A stretch of DNA of 64,000 nt, from positions 9,750,028 to 9,814,027 of the forward strand of contig OZ020519.1 in assembly GCA_963971425.1 (NCBI GenBank), written 5' to 3'. Below, piece after piece: positions 20,337-33,903 of this stretch (position 1 is the first letter of the stretch; each line of letters begins with the position of its first letter). The notes under the pieces were generated by a model that saw only the letters and a program-made list of their open reading frames with translations, was not told the origin of the DNA and did no database searches. The translations under genes were made by a program, and so were the position numbers. This stretch comes from Bryoerythrophyllum caledonicum. Lineage: Eukaryota > Streptophyta > Bryopsida > Pottiales > Pottiaceae.

Positions 20337-20795
20337 CGCATACAAAAATATGAAATAATTATTTCATTTTATTTTTGGTGGCGTACGCGCCTAGCCCTTG
20401 ATTGAACGCGCCCAACCCTTGTTCGTACATGCCTAGCCCTTGTAGGTACGCGCCTGATCCCAAAGGTTGGGTACATGCTTACATGGGCTCAGCGCGTACA
20501 ATTTTTTTTTGGGCGTACGTGCCTTGCCTTGATTGTATGCGCCCAACCCTTGTTCTTACGCGCCCAGCCCTTGTACGTACGTGCCTGATCCCAAAGGTCG
20601 GGCGCATGCTTACAAGGGTTGGGCGCGTACAAAAAAAAAAATCATTTAAAAAAAATATATATATATATAATTTAATTTTTAATTTTTTTTTGGGCGTATG
20701 CGCGCGGCCCTTTCAGATACGCGTCGACCCTTTAGGTACGTGCCCAACCCATTTTGGTTCACGCGCGGCATAAAGGTGCGCGCTCGGCCCTATGA
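20337..20795. repeat. Second block of the GC-rich minisatellite
   Basis: GCGCCTAGCCCTTG, GGGCGTACGTGCC and GGGTTGGGCGCGTAC units match the 15330-16760 array. The two blocks flank the 17-20 kb elements and may once have been one array. Confidence 0.8.
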
Positions 20796-22579
20796 TGTGA
20801 TGTAGAAAGCGGTCTGACGTGTTGGCACACGTGTTTTATTAGGGGGTAAGTTGTAAATTTGATTTAGGGTTTGTAAGTTTTTTTTACACGCAAATGTCCG
20901 CCAAAAAAGTGTTGTCGGTCCGTCCGTTGTCTTTGGGCCCCTGCCCGTCTATGTAGACAACCTTGGTATTTAGTTTATGTTTTCAAAAAATTCTATGCTT
21001 TTATGTCTAGAAAAATTGCTCAGAAGAAACTATCATAGTAGTGTGAAATCGTTGAAATTGTATATAGAATCTCCTTTGCAAATGATTTATAACTTATTTT
21101 CCACGCATAACACGCAATTAAGCAATTATGCACTTGGCCAAGTGCGCTATTTGGCGCTCAATAATAATAAGATTTTGAGCGGAAATGTGTTTTGAAAAAA
21201 ATTAAATTAGGAAATCCCTATATCTTCTTTGTTATGTTTTTGTAACAATTTCATTAAATATTGGTTTCTTGATGTGTACATATTAAGTGAATACTTTTCA
21301 TTATTATACATAATATATGAATATGGCATTTCATTCTTATTCCATGTACAAAATTACATTGACCATGTATTTATAAGAACCTATTTATACACATTTTGTT
21401 TCATGAGATGATTTTCAGTGTCGTGCTACAAATACAATTTGTTTTAGGAGATATAATGATAATGTACGCAATACAATGATAAAGTGTGTGGTTTAGCACT
21501 GTATATTTATTATATATATATACATACAGAATATAAATATTAAATACTACAAATATCATATACTATAATTAAACATACCATCTCTAAATTGAACATATGA
21601 ACCACACTATACTAGTCATCTAAACATCATGTATGTCCAGGTACGGTATGACTCAAGAGTCTTCATCATCCTGTGGCGAAGCGACTCCCGCAACGACTCC
21701 TGCAACGACTCCCATAACGTGTTTCATGGCCACAATACTAGCTTCGACGCCGCGTCCACCGCGCTCCACCAACCGTATTGCTCCCAAGGATAACGTTGAC
21801 TGGAAGCGATGGTGCCATGATGCCACACGCAAACAACTTCACCATGATCACAACACATATATAATTGTCAATACGGTGTATGCCTCTGTATAATGAAAGA
21901 CAACATCCAGCTCTTTCTTTATTAAAATTCACATCGTAAATTGTCTCCTACATGAAATACATATGGTGGTTGAAAATAGAAATCTTGATGGGGATGAAAA
22001 TAGAAAAAGAGGATGATAACCAGCGGATGAAAACCACAGTAGATGGAAAACCACAATGGATGAAAAAAGAGGATGAAAAAAGAGGATGAAAAACAACGGA
22101 TGAAATGCCAAAAAATTCAAATTGGAATGGAAACTAAGCTTCATAAACTTCATTTCATTAGTTGGACTCAATATCAAAAAGTATCATTTTAATGACTCAA
22201 ATTCAGATTTGGTGCTGGAGCTAGAATCTAGGAAATCGGAAGAATTTTTGCAAATCTTCACTGCGGTGAATTCAGCAACTTTTGACGATTTTTAGAAAAA
22301 AGAGAAAAAAATGAAAAAAATCTGAAAAAAATGTGAGTGATACCTCCAAAGTCAATCTACAAGGAAAAAAAATTTCAAGTTGTTTTGCATTGTCAAAAAT
22401 GAGTTATAGGCGTTTCCGTTTTGCCCAAATCTATGGAAAAAAAACTCTTTTTTTTTTTCTTTTTTTTTTTTCCCCTTTACACTGTGGCAACTCCAAATGA
22501 TTTGCCGGGCAGGGTGTCATCACAACAAGGTATCAGCAAGGCATGGTACCATCCGGATATCCTGGTAGTGGACTAAGGA

Positions 22580-22960
22580 CGTGAGGGGTGTGCGTATGCA
22601 GGGAGTTTTAGAGGGAGAGGGAGAGGGAGAGACAACGAGCGCAAGGGGATGGAGAGAGGGTTAGAGTTAGAAGGAGAGGTGAGATTAGAACTAGAAGAGA
22701 GAGATAGGATTCTGAGGAGGCGTGAGGTGGCGGCTAGGAGGGAGGGAAGGTGGGTGAGGGCGAGGAAGTCGACGACAAGCGAGGACGGCAAGGAAGACGA
22801 CCAAGTGAGGATGGCAAGGAAGACGATCAAGAAAGGACGACGAGGAGAATGACCAAGCGGAGAGCAAGACGACCACGCGGAGAGCAAGACGACCACGCGG
22901 AGAGCAAGACGACCAAGTGAGGAGGAAGATTTGGTACAGGGAGGGGGCGGCTGCTCAAGC
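22580..22960. repeat. GA-rich low-complexity DNA with a 20-bp tandem repeat
   Basis: GAGAGGGAGAGGG runs, then about three copies of GACGACCACGCGGAGAGCAA at 22855-22920. Open frames here exist on both strands only because of composition. In 20796-22579 and 22961-23309 I see no gene. Confidence 0.7.
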
Positions 22961-23309
22961 TACGCCGCAACAGCCCATGGTTGCTGTTTGGATTTAGGTC
23001 GTGCAGGTTTAACACGAGGAGCAAAAGCAGCAGCCTAGTTGCGAGGTGGAGCAGCCTCGTTGCGTTGAGCGACAACCTAACACCCCATGGCGAAACCCTA
23101 ACACCCTAACACCTCATGCTTGAAACCCTAACACACTATGGAGAGCACTATCCTTGCGCACTTGAAACCTTAACCACCTAAGACACCCCCGCGTACGCAC
23201 ACCCCTGAGGTCAGTTTTCCAAACATGGAAATGGTGGCACCGCTAGAAATAGGGTTTTATAAATTAGGGTTTCCAGATCTGGGGTCTCCTGATCTAGGAT
23301 TTGGTGTAA

Positions 23310-24100
23310 AATGAACATTTTAAACCAAGTTAGACATTTTCACACATGTTGAGCACTTATATTCTACATAAAACCAGAGATCTTCAAATTTAAAAAAAAT
23401 AAAATTTAACCATAATATGTGGTGAAAACCTTATTATCATTTGTTTGGATTATCATACTACAGCATACTTTGTTCACAAAAAAATAAAACGTGAAATCGT
23501 AATTTTTCAAAAGATTTTAACTTCCACTCCTTGCACAATTGTTTTGAATATGCTACACTCCGTTCCTATGCCTAAAAATTGGTGAATATAAAACCAACAT
23601 CATGCTGAACACAATTATAAACAAATTAGACCTTGTGTAGTGCAAAGATTTGATACCAAGTGAAGTCAAAGTCTGTTGACCTACAAAATGCAAGAAAGAA
23701 AAGTAACCATTTTCTAAATTTCAAATACTATGTTTCTATCCGTGCGGTGGATTGCAGCATAAAAGTATGGTGACTTTATATAGATGCATGGTTTGAGATC
23801 TTACAGTTGGAAGTCCAAAATGAGACATCAAAATTTGATGCTTTTGCCACTATTTCGTTGTGGCAATTTTGGGGTATTTTCTTGATGAAAAAACGCTTAG
23901 GATTTTAGGGGTTAATTCCAGTGGATACTTATGTTCATTGAAATTTCAATATGCATATGCCCTTCATAACAGGTTTTTGGAGGTATTCAATTTATCGTAT
24001 TTGCAATTATGGTTTGAAAGTTAGTTCATACCTAATAATGGGGACTTATGAGTTTTGTTAGAAGTCTCTATTGATGTTAAGATTTTCCATACATATAAAG
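23310..24100 (+). repeat. Dispersed repeat R, copy 1
   Basis: Shares ordered blocks with 51600-52500: AATATGTGGTGAAAACCTT against AATATGTGGTGTAAACCTT, CCTAAAAATTGGTGAATA against CCTCTAAAAATTGGTGCA, and CCTTGTGTAGTGCAAAGA with ACCAAGTGAAGTCAAAGTC. Non-coding. Class unknown. Confidence 0.65.
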
Positions 24101-24437
24101 GAAAAAATAAAACTTTTAGAATTGACTAGAAAATAATTATTGTCTTTTGTGTGAATTGAAATTCTAAATTAGAGTCAAATGTTTTCTAGCAAGGGATTGG
24201 AAAAAACTTTACCTTCTCTAGTACAGAAAACTTATAAATCTTCAAAGCATTCCTTTTTGATATATTGGATAACTATGTTTTGGATAACTATGTTTCGGAT
24301 ACTTTGGTCTTCATAGAGGGCGACCATTGAATCAAGCGGTGCGTGGGGCGCGACGACCGGAACACAACCATGTTCAGGAACGAGTCGAAGAAGAGGCAGG
24401 GGATGAAGTTAATCACGACCTTTTTCCACCATTCAAT

Positions 24438-27415
24438 CACTATAAGAAAACCGTGTTTTTTGTCATGTCTTCAGTGATGTCTCAAAAAACGCAAAGACAT
24501 CTACGGTCATGTCTTGCAAGCGCGAAGACATCTTAGACAGGGCGGATGTCTAAGAAGACATCCGGGAAGACACGGAAGACATCTCTGTGTCTTAGACGTC
24601 TAGGGGTAATTTTGGGAGGGTAAAGTCTGTGCCACGAGGGAGCCACGTCAAAGACACATCAGCGCCAAGTGAACGGGCAGTGCCACATGGCAATGAATTT
24701 CATCCTTATGTGGACTTTTCCGCGGTCCCACACAATATGACGTGGCGGCGCCAAAATCCTACGTGGCATGCGGGAAAATCTGACGTGGCAGGCGGGAAAA
24801 TCCAGCGTGGACCCGGAAAAATGCCGTGGCCTGCCACGTGAGCATCGTTTTGGGGGTTTTTATGCTCGAAATATGTTACTGATAGACATCAAAGAAGACA
24901 TCACGGATGTCTTAGCAGACATCTACGACGTCTTGTGAGATGTCTAGTGTGATGTCTTTGCATTTTTATGAGCGTCTGCCTAGACATCACTTGAGACATG
25001 GTACTGCTCTTGTTATGTTGTGAAGGATGTTTTAGAAGATGTCTTAGGGGATGTTTGGGAGGATGTTCGTGAGGATGTTCAAGATGATGTTTGCTATGTC
25101 GTTTGAGAAGATGTTTGTGAAGATGCTGGAGATGATGTTTGCTATGACGTTTCAAAAGATGTTCAAGAAGATGCTACACATGATGTTTGATATGACGTTT
25201 GAGAAGATGTTCGAGAGGACATGATTGCACAAACGTCCTAGAAAACATCTGTGACGACTTGTATAGGATGTCTTACAAGACATCCACAGCTATACGTAGA
25301 CGTCTTTTGAAGCATGCTCCACTCACCATTCAAACATCCACTGTGACATCGGAATGTCTTCCCTTCTTGTTCCAGACATCTTCCAATACATCTCACATAA
25401 CATTCAGAGACATATATAGACATCGCAGTACCCAATGTTCAAAATGTCTACAATACTGATGGCTGCTTGTCAAGAGTAAGTATTTTCATTGCATACTCAA
25501 AACACGAGGTGACATCACAAATTAGTTGTTATAACTATATTGTTTGTAACCTAATAAAAAAAATTACATCAAAAAAATACTTCTATCTACATCAGCGATG
25601 TACTACGTACCGACAATTTCAAATTGCTCCTCTGTCATCACTGGTTGTCGCTACTCCCATATGGTCGTGCGCATGTCCAACACTGCACATGTTCAACAAG
25701 CCAACAACGCATCCAATTAAACAAGGGTTTAACATAAGAAGAAAATTGCTATAAATCCCGTTAGCATGACGACCTATATGTGCATTGTTAACTTCTTAAC
25801 CCCAAAAAACTGTTAGTCTTAATCACACCACTATGTGAACGTTCCACATGTCCCTAAAAGTAGAATACAAGTTGCTATATGTGACAAGATGTCTTCTGGG
25901 ATGTTCTAGCAGACATCTCAGACGCTCATGGAAATGTTGACGCGTTTGACTGGTTGTCTTCGAAGACGTCTTCAAAGACGTCTATGAAAACGTCTTCAAG
26001 ATTTCCTGTGTTGTTCATACGTCGTGTAGTGGCTCACTTGCTATGGCTGGAGCTGCCTCTACACTCTAAACTCTAACACTCTCAAACTCAAAAACTTTAA
26101 CATCTAAACCACACACTCTAAAACTCTAAAACTCTAACCTCTACACTCTAAACTCTAACATCCTAACTTATAAACTCAATCTACACTCTAAAACTCTAAC
26201 CTCTACATTCTAAACTCTAACTACTTAGAGAAATGAAGGCCAAAGTGAGCTTTGTGCAGCCTCAAATTCTACTTAAAGGTCTCATGACCTAACTATGGCT
26301 GCAGCTGCTAACCCTAGCCGCCTCTGTTCATTTAGTGAACTCGATGAAATTCATCCTAGTTGATGGTTATCAATGTCATTATAGACATCTTCATGGACGT
26401 CATCTTAGACATCTTCATGGACGTCATCTTAGAGATCTTCATGGACGTCATCTTAGACATCTTCATGGACGTCATCTTAGACATCTTCATGGACATCGTC
26501 TTAGACATCTTCATGGATGTCATCTTAGACATCTTCATAGACGTCATCTTAGACATCCGCCTAGACATTTTATGACGTGTGAGCTCGTCCAACGTGGAGT
26601 TTTCTTTGCCATGTAGATAAGGAGCTGTAAATTATTAAGTGAACAATATGTCCACGTGTTTATTCAATTATCAATATCGGAAAATTGACTTTTATTATAA
26701 AATGCTATTTTCTACAGCATTTCTATTTTAATAATTTAATGATATTTAAATAAATATATTTTAATATTTTAATAATTTTAATTGAATATAAAATAATTTA
26801 TTAATTTAAACATAATAATTTTTTATTACATATTATTAATTTATTCAGAAATATATATATATTCAGTAATTTTAAATTCAAAATTTTAATTCTTAATATT
26901 ATTTTTTAAAATGGACCAATGACAACTACTGAAAATAGAATATTCATATCAAAAAATTAATATTTCGAATTTATAACGAATTCAAAATATTTTTTTAAAG
27001 AACAGAAAAGGAAACAATATTTTATTGGATGAAGACTTTTCCTTTCCTCATGCAAACCGCTGCCCATTATGCTAATTTTCTACATTTGGGCTGCATTTTA
27101 CCCCGCATACCAATGACTTTCAGACATTTATCCTCGGTCAAACCGGATTCCCTTGCCAACGTGGCACTTTGATGTCTCCATGAATGTCTGCGAAGACATC
27201 CGCAAAGACATCCACGTCTTCGCACACATCTTTGTGTCTTCTAGAAGACACGACTATCTTCATGCTACCCAAGTTGCTACAATACCCAAAAGACGTAGAA
27301 GACATCCTCATGTCTTGCTAGACATCCTGCTCTGTCTTGAAGACATCACCGAAGTGATTCTGCGTCTGCAGAAGACATCACCCAAAACGGGGTTTTCTTA
27401 TAGTGAATCCACAAT
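24438..27415. mobile_element. Non-autonomous CACTA (En/Spm-type) transposon, 2978 bp
   Basis: Begins CACTATAAGAAAACCGTG and ends GGGGTTTTCTTATAGTG, the classic CACTA terminal inverted repeat. It is flanked by the 3-bp duplication AAT (24435-24437 and 27416-27418). Both subterminal zones are packed with GACATCTT/AAGATGTC motifs in both orientations, as expected for the subterminal binding sites of the CACTA transposase. No transposase or TNPA-like frame is present, so movement would depend on another element. Confidence 0.92.
26380..26571. repeat. 24-bp tandem repeat inside the CACTA element
   Basis: Eight head-to-tail copies of TAGACATCTTCATGGACGTC-type units (24 bp). It is stop-free in several frames because 24 is a multiple of three, giving repetitive open frames on both strands that I do not call genes. 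The unit contains the subterminal motif GACATCTT. Confidence 0.9.
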
Positions 27416-27535
27416 CTCATAACAATTGTGGACAATTTGTAGCCTTAAGCATTGATAGAGCTGAGGTTGAAGGTGGTGTACCGTTCTATGTAGGGAAGGT
27501 GATTGAAGATGGGATAAATCAAAGGAGTCATTAGA

Positions 27536-29640
27536 TAAAGGTTTGTTGGTAGTGGCCCATCATGCGAGGAGAAAATGTTGACAAAACAAGGCGCACCGCA
27601 CAACGGTATGCAAATTGCATGGATACATTCTAGGAGTCCTCATGTGGACCCACAGCTGGATAGAGAATGAGGCATGCAATTTTTTATGGATAGAGAAAGA
27701 ACGATGACTCGCGCTTTCCAGACGAAAAGGCAAAATGTATTCGGATCGCAAGTTGAAAGCAAGATTTGAATCCTTCGGTCCGCTAAGGCTTACATATTAG
27801 AATATATTGCAATGCAAACCGAAGCAATTGACAACGACCAGTTGCAAGCAACCTTGAATGATATGTAGTAGAGGAAGATACTATAATGAGTGTATGGTAA
27901 TTGGTAATTGGCATGTAGGGTATGTGCAAGAGTAGTATATTGTAAGGGTAATGTAAGACGTTTGGTGACAAATTACCAATAAATCCGAGAGGTTTTTCCC
28001 ATTGATTGATTACATCACCAAGTACAAGAATATACGCATTATATTAATTTCCTTCCTCTTATGTATCATGTTCCATGTGTAATATATTCATATCGGTTGG
28101 CATTTATTGTATAGTGTTCAAGTTTACGTAATTGCATATTTTGTACAGTACTTGACAAGCTTCTTTCCAAAAACATAATGCTGAACATGAAACAAATATT
28201 CATCAAATTCTAACCAAGTTCCATATTGAATTTGTCAAAAATGCCAGAAAAAAGCTTGTTGAATTAACATTTCTGGTTATACGGAAAATTGTTCCTAATC
28301 TTTAAATTTTATTTTTAAAAACAAGAATTAAAAAAAAACAAATTGGATTTTTTTTCAACGCATTGGCCGCCATTGTTACTAAGTGCACTTTTAAAAGGCC
28401 AAGTGCATAATTGCTTAAATGCGTGTTCTATGTAAAAAGAAATTCCTTTTAATTAGCTTTTCATTCATAAAATCATTGAATTTTAAGATTTAAATAAGGT
28501 TTATACTTTGAAGGATTTAGGGATTATCGCAATCCCTAATTCCTTAACCTAACATCTAAAGCCTAAAACCATAAATCCTAAATCCTACACCCTAGACCCG
28601 TGGCCAATTTGTGATAAACCTTGAATTTAAAACTCTAAATTTAAATCCCCGAACTCTGTACCATGTACCAGAAAGGACTTTCTTGACAATATTGGATAAG
28701 AAAATATGTCTTACAAATTTGGTCTGAAATTATTACATTCTACATTCTAGTAAATCATAATGGAATTACAATATTTACACGTTAGTTGATCTAAAAATTC
28801 CTTTATTTTATTTTATTTTTTGTTCCAAACTCTGAAATTAAATTCAATGCTTGATTAGACGTTGAAGTTTTCACGGTATAGTAATGATGACTCAAAGCAT
28901 CATGAACAGAGCTTGATGAAGAAGGCAAGTCAACGGTTGTGGAGGAGTTGTTCAAATCACCATTGACTCTTCTCCTTGTGTCTCCCTCCTCCCCTCCTCC
29001 TTCCACTTCTTGTTTTTGCCTCACCTTTTCATCTTTTTGTTTTCAGAATCATTGATAGTGTTTTCCATTGAGTGTTGTGCCTTGAATTTTGTGCAATTAG
29101 TGTGAGCGCTGTGAAAGTAGTGTGACAATGAGGGTGTTACGACTTCTAATTGGTGCGACAGGGGGACGCGTCGTTACAAAAGAGTGCGGCGCCCTAATAC
29201 AATTGTTGATGTTTTCTTGATGAATAGCTACTATTGCTCTAACGCACAACGTTCTAACATGACCAACGTGTTGTGTATAAGGCATCCGCTTCAGAAGGAT
29301 GTCGAGCCCATCCAACAATGCAAACAACTGGACTAATCCAAAAGTTTCCAACCTTTCAATGATATTCATTTTTTCTTTCTCACTTTTTGGTTTATATGAT
29401 TTGTAGTATGTTATGAATGATTGTCAAATTCAGGTTTTCATATTAGGTTTACAAGGTGCGTAGTATGTAATTAATGATTTTCAGTTTTAGGTTTTGATGT
29501 CTGATTTGCTCAATTGTACAATCTTATGATTCATTCTCTAGTTTAGGGTTTCATGTTATGTTTACATGGTCTATACAATCTTATGAATGACTTTCTAGTA
29601 TAAGTTTCTTTGCTCTGGTTTACAAGGTCTATAGAATTGT
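27536..29640. other. Intergenic, no intact gene
   Basis: AT-rich DNA. The segment near 28370-28440 (CCAAGTGCATAATTGCTTAA) is an inverted relative of 21108-21160 (TTAAGCAATTATGCACTTGG), so a dispersed repeat occurs in opposite orientations either side of the CACTA region. CCTAAA-rich short repeats lie at 28545-28620. Confidence 0.55.
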
Positions 29641-31427
29641 CACGGAGCAACCAACGTTGACGGACATCGGTCCAACACGCACTACGTGATTATCAACCGG
29701 CAACATTGTGTGACTGCGCACAGAGTCCTCATTCAGGTGGGTGGTCTTTCCGATGAAGATGAAAGAGATGCCAAGAACTTCATTGTAACAATTGTCTGGC
29801 ATAATCCAAAGGATTGGAACCTAATGTTATATTCTTCAAGGGTCCTCAACCAAGATCTTGTTGGCCTTAGATCGGAGGGCAACTACCTTATCCTGTTGGA
29901 TTTTGCACATAAGAGTTGGGTTTCAACTGAATGTCCAGCCCCATCCAAGAATGGATTGGCACACTCTAATGAGTTCAAGGTGGGCCATTGATCCATTAAT
30001 CATCTGCATATTATCCAAGTTGTCTCCAAGTTATCAAATTCATTCCCAAGGTGTATAAGGATGGTAGGATCCTACGATCCCAACTTACATGACCACATGG
30101 ATTGTAGGATCCTATCATCTCAAGATTTCTGTATTTGACTTTGGACTCCCGTATTACATGTAGGCCTGCTCTGATAAATTGTAGGCACTATTTTCCAATT
30201 TGGATTCTAAGATTGTTGAAGACAACAACACAAGAATTTTCAAATATCCATTGTTTTTTGTTTCAGAGCCAATTTTCTAGACTTGATTACAAATCTAGGA
30301 GAGTTGGGTACTTGGACTTCTTCCTGACGCATTTGGAGTAACTTCAAGTTTTATCTCAGGTGTTGACGAGGATTCCGTAGAGGAGGTCAAAGACAGCAAG
30401 GGACAAGACAAGGAAGGAGCTTTTCAAATAGAAGTAATACCAAGTGAGGACCTTAGAGCAGAACAACTTGATGCCTTTTTATTTCATGTGGGATAGTGAC
30501 ATCAAGAAAATGGTCAAGTCGGTGATGGCCAAGAAAGTCTCGGTGAAGTCAACAAAGTCGGCAAAGAAGGTACCTATCCTTCAAGGCCTTGAGAAGGCGT
30601 GTCAGATAGAGAAGAAGCATAGACTCATCAAGAATGAGTTCATGCACTACTTTTGTAAGAAGCCTCTAGGGTGTAAAACATTGTAAAAAGCCTCATATTC
30701 TGAGGAAAAATATGTTAAGGCTGCAACGGAATACAAGGTCACCAAAGCCACCATCAAAACGTGGTATGAGAAGGTTATTAAGGACCCTTTTGGAGAGCCG
30801 TTCTTCTTGAAGCAAGGATCTGCCTTAGCCTCCTCAAAAAAAGAGAACGACTTTCCAACTATTGTGAGAATGCTCTTCAAACACCAAAAGACCCTAAAAG
30901 AGAATTGTGTTGAGATTTCTCCAACCTCATCCTGATCGTCGCTTTCTGCAAAATACAAATCCTGATGGATGAACAAGAAATTCGGAGATGTGGCCAAGAT
31001 TATAATGTTGGACAGTGATGAAATGTTGCAATGGACAAAGAAATTTGGCAGTGGTTCTTGTGTACTACAACTTTGTCAATTGTAAAAAGAAAGGAAACCG
31101 TGACTTTTCAATCTTGGAACAGGTTTTGCGAACTTTGGAGGCCATGGAGCATTAAGATGAAAACCAGTTCAGGAGGGTCTATTACCCAGGTGTGTTTATT
31201 ACAAATTGAGCAGGAATGGTGGAGGTTGCCAACACTATAGCGGAGAGAAGAGCGGTTGTTACACAAATCCTACCCTGGTTTCACACCACGACTTTGTATA
31301 TTATTCAGTGAACCAAGGGCTTTGAGGCTCCCCCGTCTCTTGAACCGGCGTTACTCATGTATTCAACTTTGTGTACGATAATGACTTCAGTTTGACAAAG
31401 GCAGTGTACTTTTAATCAACCTCTAGG

Positions 31428-31619
31428 AATGAAATGCCATTCGAGATTTTGATCTCCGCAACAAATTTTGAAGATGCTCCCAAATAGTGGGCACAACATT
31501 CTTATGTCAATTTTAACATCGACGCGGTTAGCAAGTTGCTTAGCACATTGGAAGCGCCAAACAATGTTATTGTCAACATTGATGGGGGTCCTTTGATTTC
31601 CTCGATTGGTTTGATAAGA
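31428..31619 (+). pseudogene. Decayed coding fragment of unknown family
   Basis: The frame reads NEMPFEILISATNFEDAPK, then a TAG stop, then WAQHSYVNFNIDAVSKLL, STLEAPNNVIVNIDGG and PLISSIGLIR, with protein-like composition and one internal stop. Other protein-like pieces lie at 29760-29990, 30500-30680 and 30720-30935. They may belong to one broken gene; no family is recognised. The rest of 29641-33530 shows no intact gene. Confidence 0.3.
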
Positions 31620-33530
31620 TGACCGTAGGATCCTACGATCTGTAGAGCACATCTTTTTGTTTATTCAAGTTTTCTCTTCCACACTATGTCTACATCATAT
31701 GAATATATTTTTTGTCATCTAATCCCGCCTACAATTCTTTGCTACAAACGAAAGGTGCACAAGTCATCAAAGTCCTTGTCTCCAAGGAAGAAGTAGCTAA
31801 AGTCGATAAGACAGCGAACGATATCTGGGAAAGTGCTCAAACGCTAGCTATAGCGGTACTTGCCATGGCGGCTTTAAGCGAGAAGAAGTAGAAGATTGCA
31901 AGAGGCAAGAAGAAGGACATCATCGTTTCTAGCACCAAGAGTAACAGCTCCAACGACTCGGACGAGCCTCTCTTTGACAAGGGCAATGATGTGGAGGAGG
32001 AGAAGCAGCCTCTGGACGACAGTCGCAAGGCCAAGTCCAAAGCTCACAGGAAATTGCACATGGAAAACCAGGGGCAAATCAACTTGACTCCTCCCCTGTT
32101 TTAGAAGGCGGTGCCCATCGAGCGAACATTGTATGATGCACGCGCTAAATTTTATCTTTGTCAACGGACATACAATTTTTTAGACAATTTAACATAATAT
32201 AACCATGTGAAATGATCGGCAATGCACTGCGATTAATTTTATGTTTGCATATTCCTTGTATTCACCTTCATATCCCAACTCCATGTAGGAAACTCAAGTA
32301 GTTCATGATTGCCATCTGCATACGTCCTCTTCAAAAACACCAACATGATCAACATTGCTTTGCGTGTAGTTTTTACAATTTGGAATATATGTATCGATGG
32401 ATCCATTAATACGCCATAGAGTCATCACTTATGACTTGATGAGTGTTTTAGGATCCAAAGATCTTAATATCCCTTCTTGTCTTTCCTTAGAAGAATTTAT
32501 TCTTACGATGTTCTGTGTGCCGTAGTTATGCATATGTGCTTTGGTAAGCAAAGCACTACCTGCTAGACCCCCTTTCCATCCATCTTTATTGACAGTTTTT
32601 CATTTGTAATTCCCCACTGGAACAACTTCACTGACTTTATGATGGGCCCGCAATATGTCCAAATGGCTTATGACAACGATGAATCGTCTACTTTAGCTGC
32701 GGCGAAGCATGTCTACTCCCAATGCAATTCACCTATACATGATATCGACCAAGTCAATGCCAGCTGCAATTATGAAGAGGACTATGGCACCATTCAGGCT
32801 CTAATTAATGAGTTGCCCAAGGAGTACCATGAGGACCAGAGTTGTTGAGGAGGTGAACTTGAAGAGGTGAGTTTTCTTCCAAATGAAGAGAGGACGAGAA
32901 GAGAAGAGGAGGTGTTGTTGCTTGCAAAGGAAAAGTTATTTACTCCTAGAACCAGGACAATGGTCAAGAATGTACCAACTTCAAAGCTGACAACATCGGA
33001 CGTTGTTCACCATTGTCGCCCGGACCTACACGGATAGAGATAGAACCATAGTCTCATCCTTCCTCCAGCTAGGCTATAGAGACTACGACGGATTGTCAGC
33101 AACACTTTGCAGCGAATACACTTGCTAGGTTAGAGGACATTGATCCGACTGTTTTACCGCCACTCAATAGAGGGTCGTTCGACATGGAGCTTATGATAGG
33201 CAAATTCGAGTAGGCTAGTCAGTTGCTAAAGCCTTTAGCCCTCCTAGAATTTTTTTTAGTGCACCTGATGTTGAGGACTACTTGGATGACCCTTTGAATT
33301 TCAGCCAAGATAATTAACCAACAACCTTTAGGATCGTCCCAAGACGTGCTGATGTTGAGGCTCATGATGGTGAAAAGGGTGCTCTATCCGCTTAACATAC
33401 CAATTCTACCCACTGCAGAAGGTATGTGTCTATTAAATTCTACCACCTTGTTGTTTTGTGTGTATTTGAAATGTCCAAGGTTCACACTTATATCCTAGGG
33501 GGGTATCAGGATTTGCGATCCTAAATGCAA

Positions 33531-33660
33531 TGGTAGGATCTTACAATCTCTTTGGAGATGGTAAGATCCTACGATCTCTTTGGAGATGGTAAGATCCTAC
33601 GATCTCTTTGGAGATGGTAAGATCCTACGATCTTCAATGGGATGGTAGGATCCTACTACC
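33531..33660. repeat. 28-bp tandem repeat with GATCCTACGATC core
   Basis: About four copies of a 28-bp unit containing GGTAAGATCCTACGATCTCT and TTGGAGAT. The palindromic core GTAGGATCCTAC recurs singly at about 30064, 30106, 31626, 34742, 34818 and 34892, with half-sites near 35727 and 35940. Confidence 0.85.
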
Positions 33661-33903
33661 TCCAAGCACGGTTGCCACAAATTGCTGATGGATTGTGAAT
33701 TCTTCACTAGTGACCTTCTTTGAATGGGTAGGGGAGATGTCGGAGATTGCTCAACGTTGTGATAAGGTCTCATCATCTACAGCACATAAGGATTCTGGTC
33801 CTTCTAGAGAGGGTTTGTTTCTAGACAATTTCACTCTTTAATATTCGTATTCTCTATTGCAGAGTCATTCTTGCAACATTGATTTTCTACCAAAAAAAAC
33901 TGA

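Larger units (their letters stand above)
24327..27535 (+). pseudogene. Unidentified reading frame split by a CACTA element
   Basis: The open frame before the insertion ends in NHDLFPPFN. Removing the CACTA element and one AAT copy joins it in the same frame to NNCGQFVALSIDRAEVEGG and VPFYVGKVIEDG, then a stop at about 27535. Beyond it, diverged in-frame fragments continue (RRTAQRYANCMD) with several stops. I do not recognise the protein. It could be an old gene or a piece of another transposon. CATAG before 24317 could be a splice acceptor. Confidence 0.45.

Noticed and set aside
20022..20353. Open frames spanning the N gap
   Set aside because: Sequence is unknown across the gap; the frames are meaningless.
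22573..23075. Pro/Ser/Leu-rich frames opposite the GA-rich tract
   Set aside because: Low-complexity composition and tandem repeat explain them.
26380..26571. Regular 24-bp repeat considered as a CRISPR-like array
   Set aside because: Units are head-to-tail without unique spacers, in a plant nuclear transposon.
26335..26616. His/Leu repeat proteins in the CACTA element, initially considered a coding gene
   Set aside because: Produced by a 24-bp tandem repeat, open in several frames and strands.
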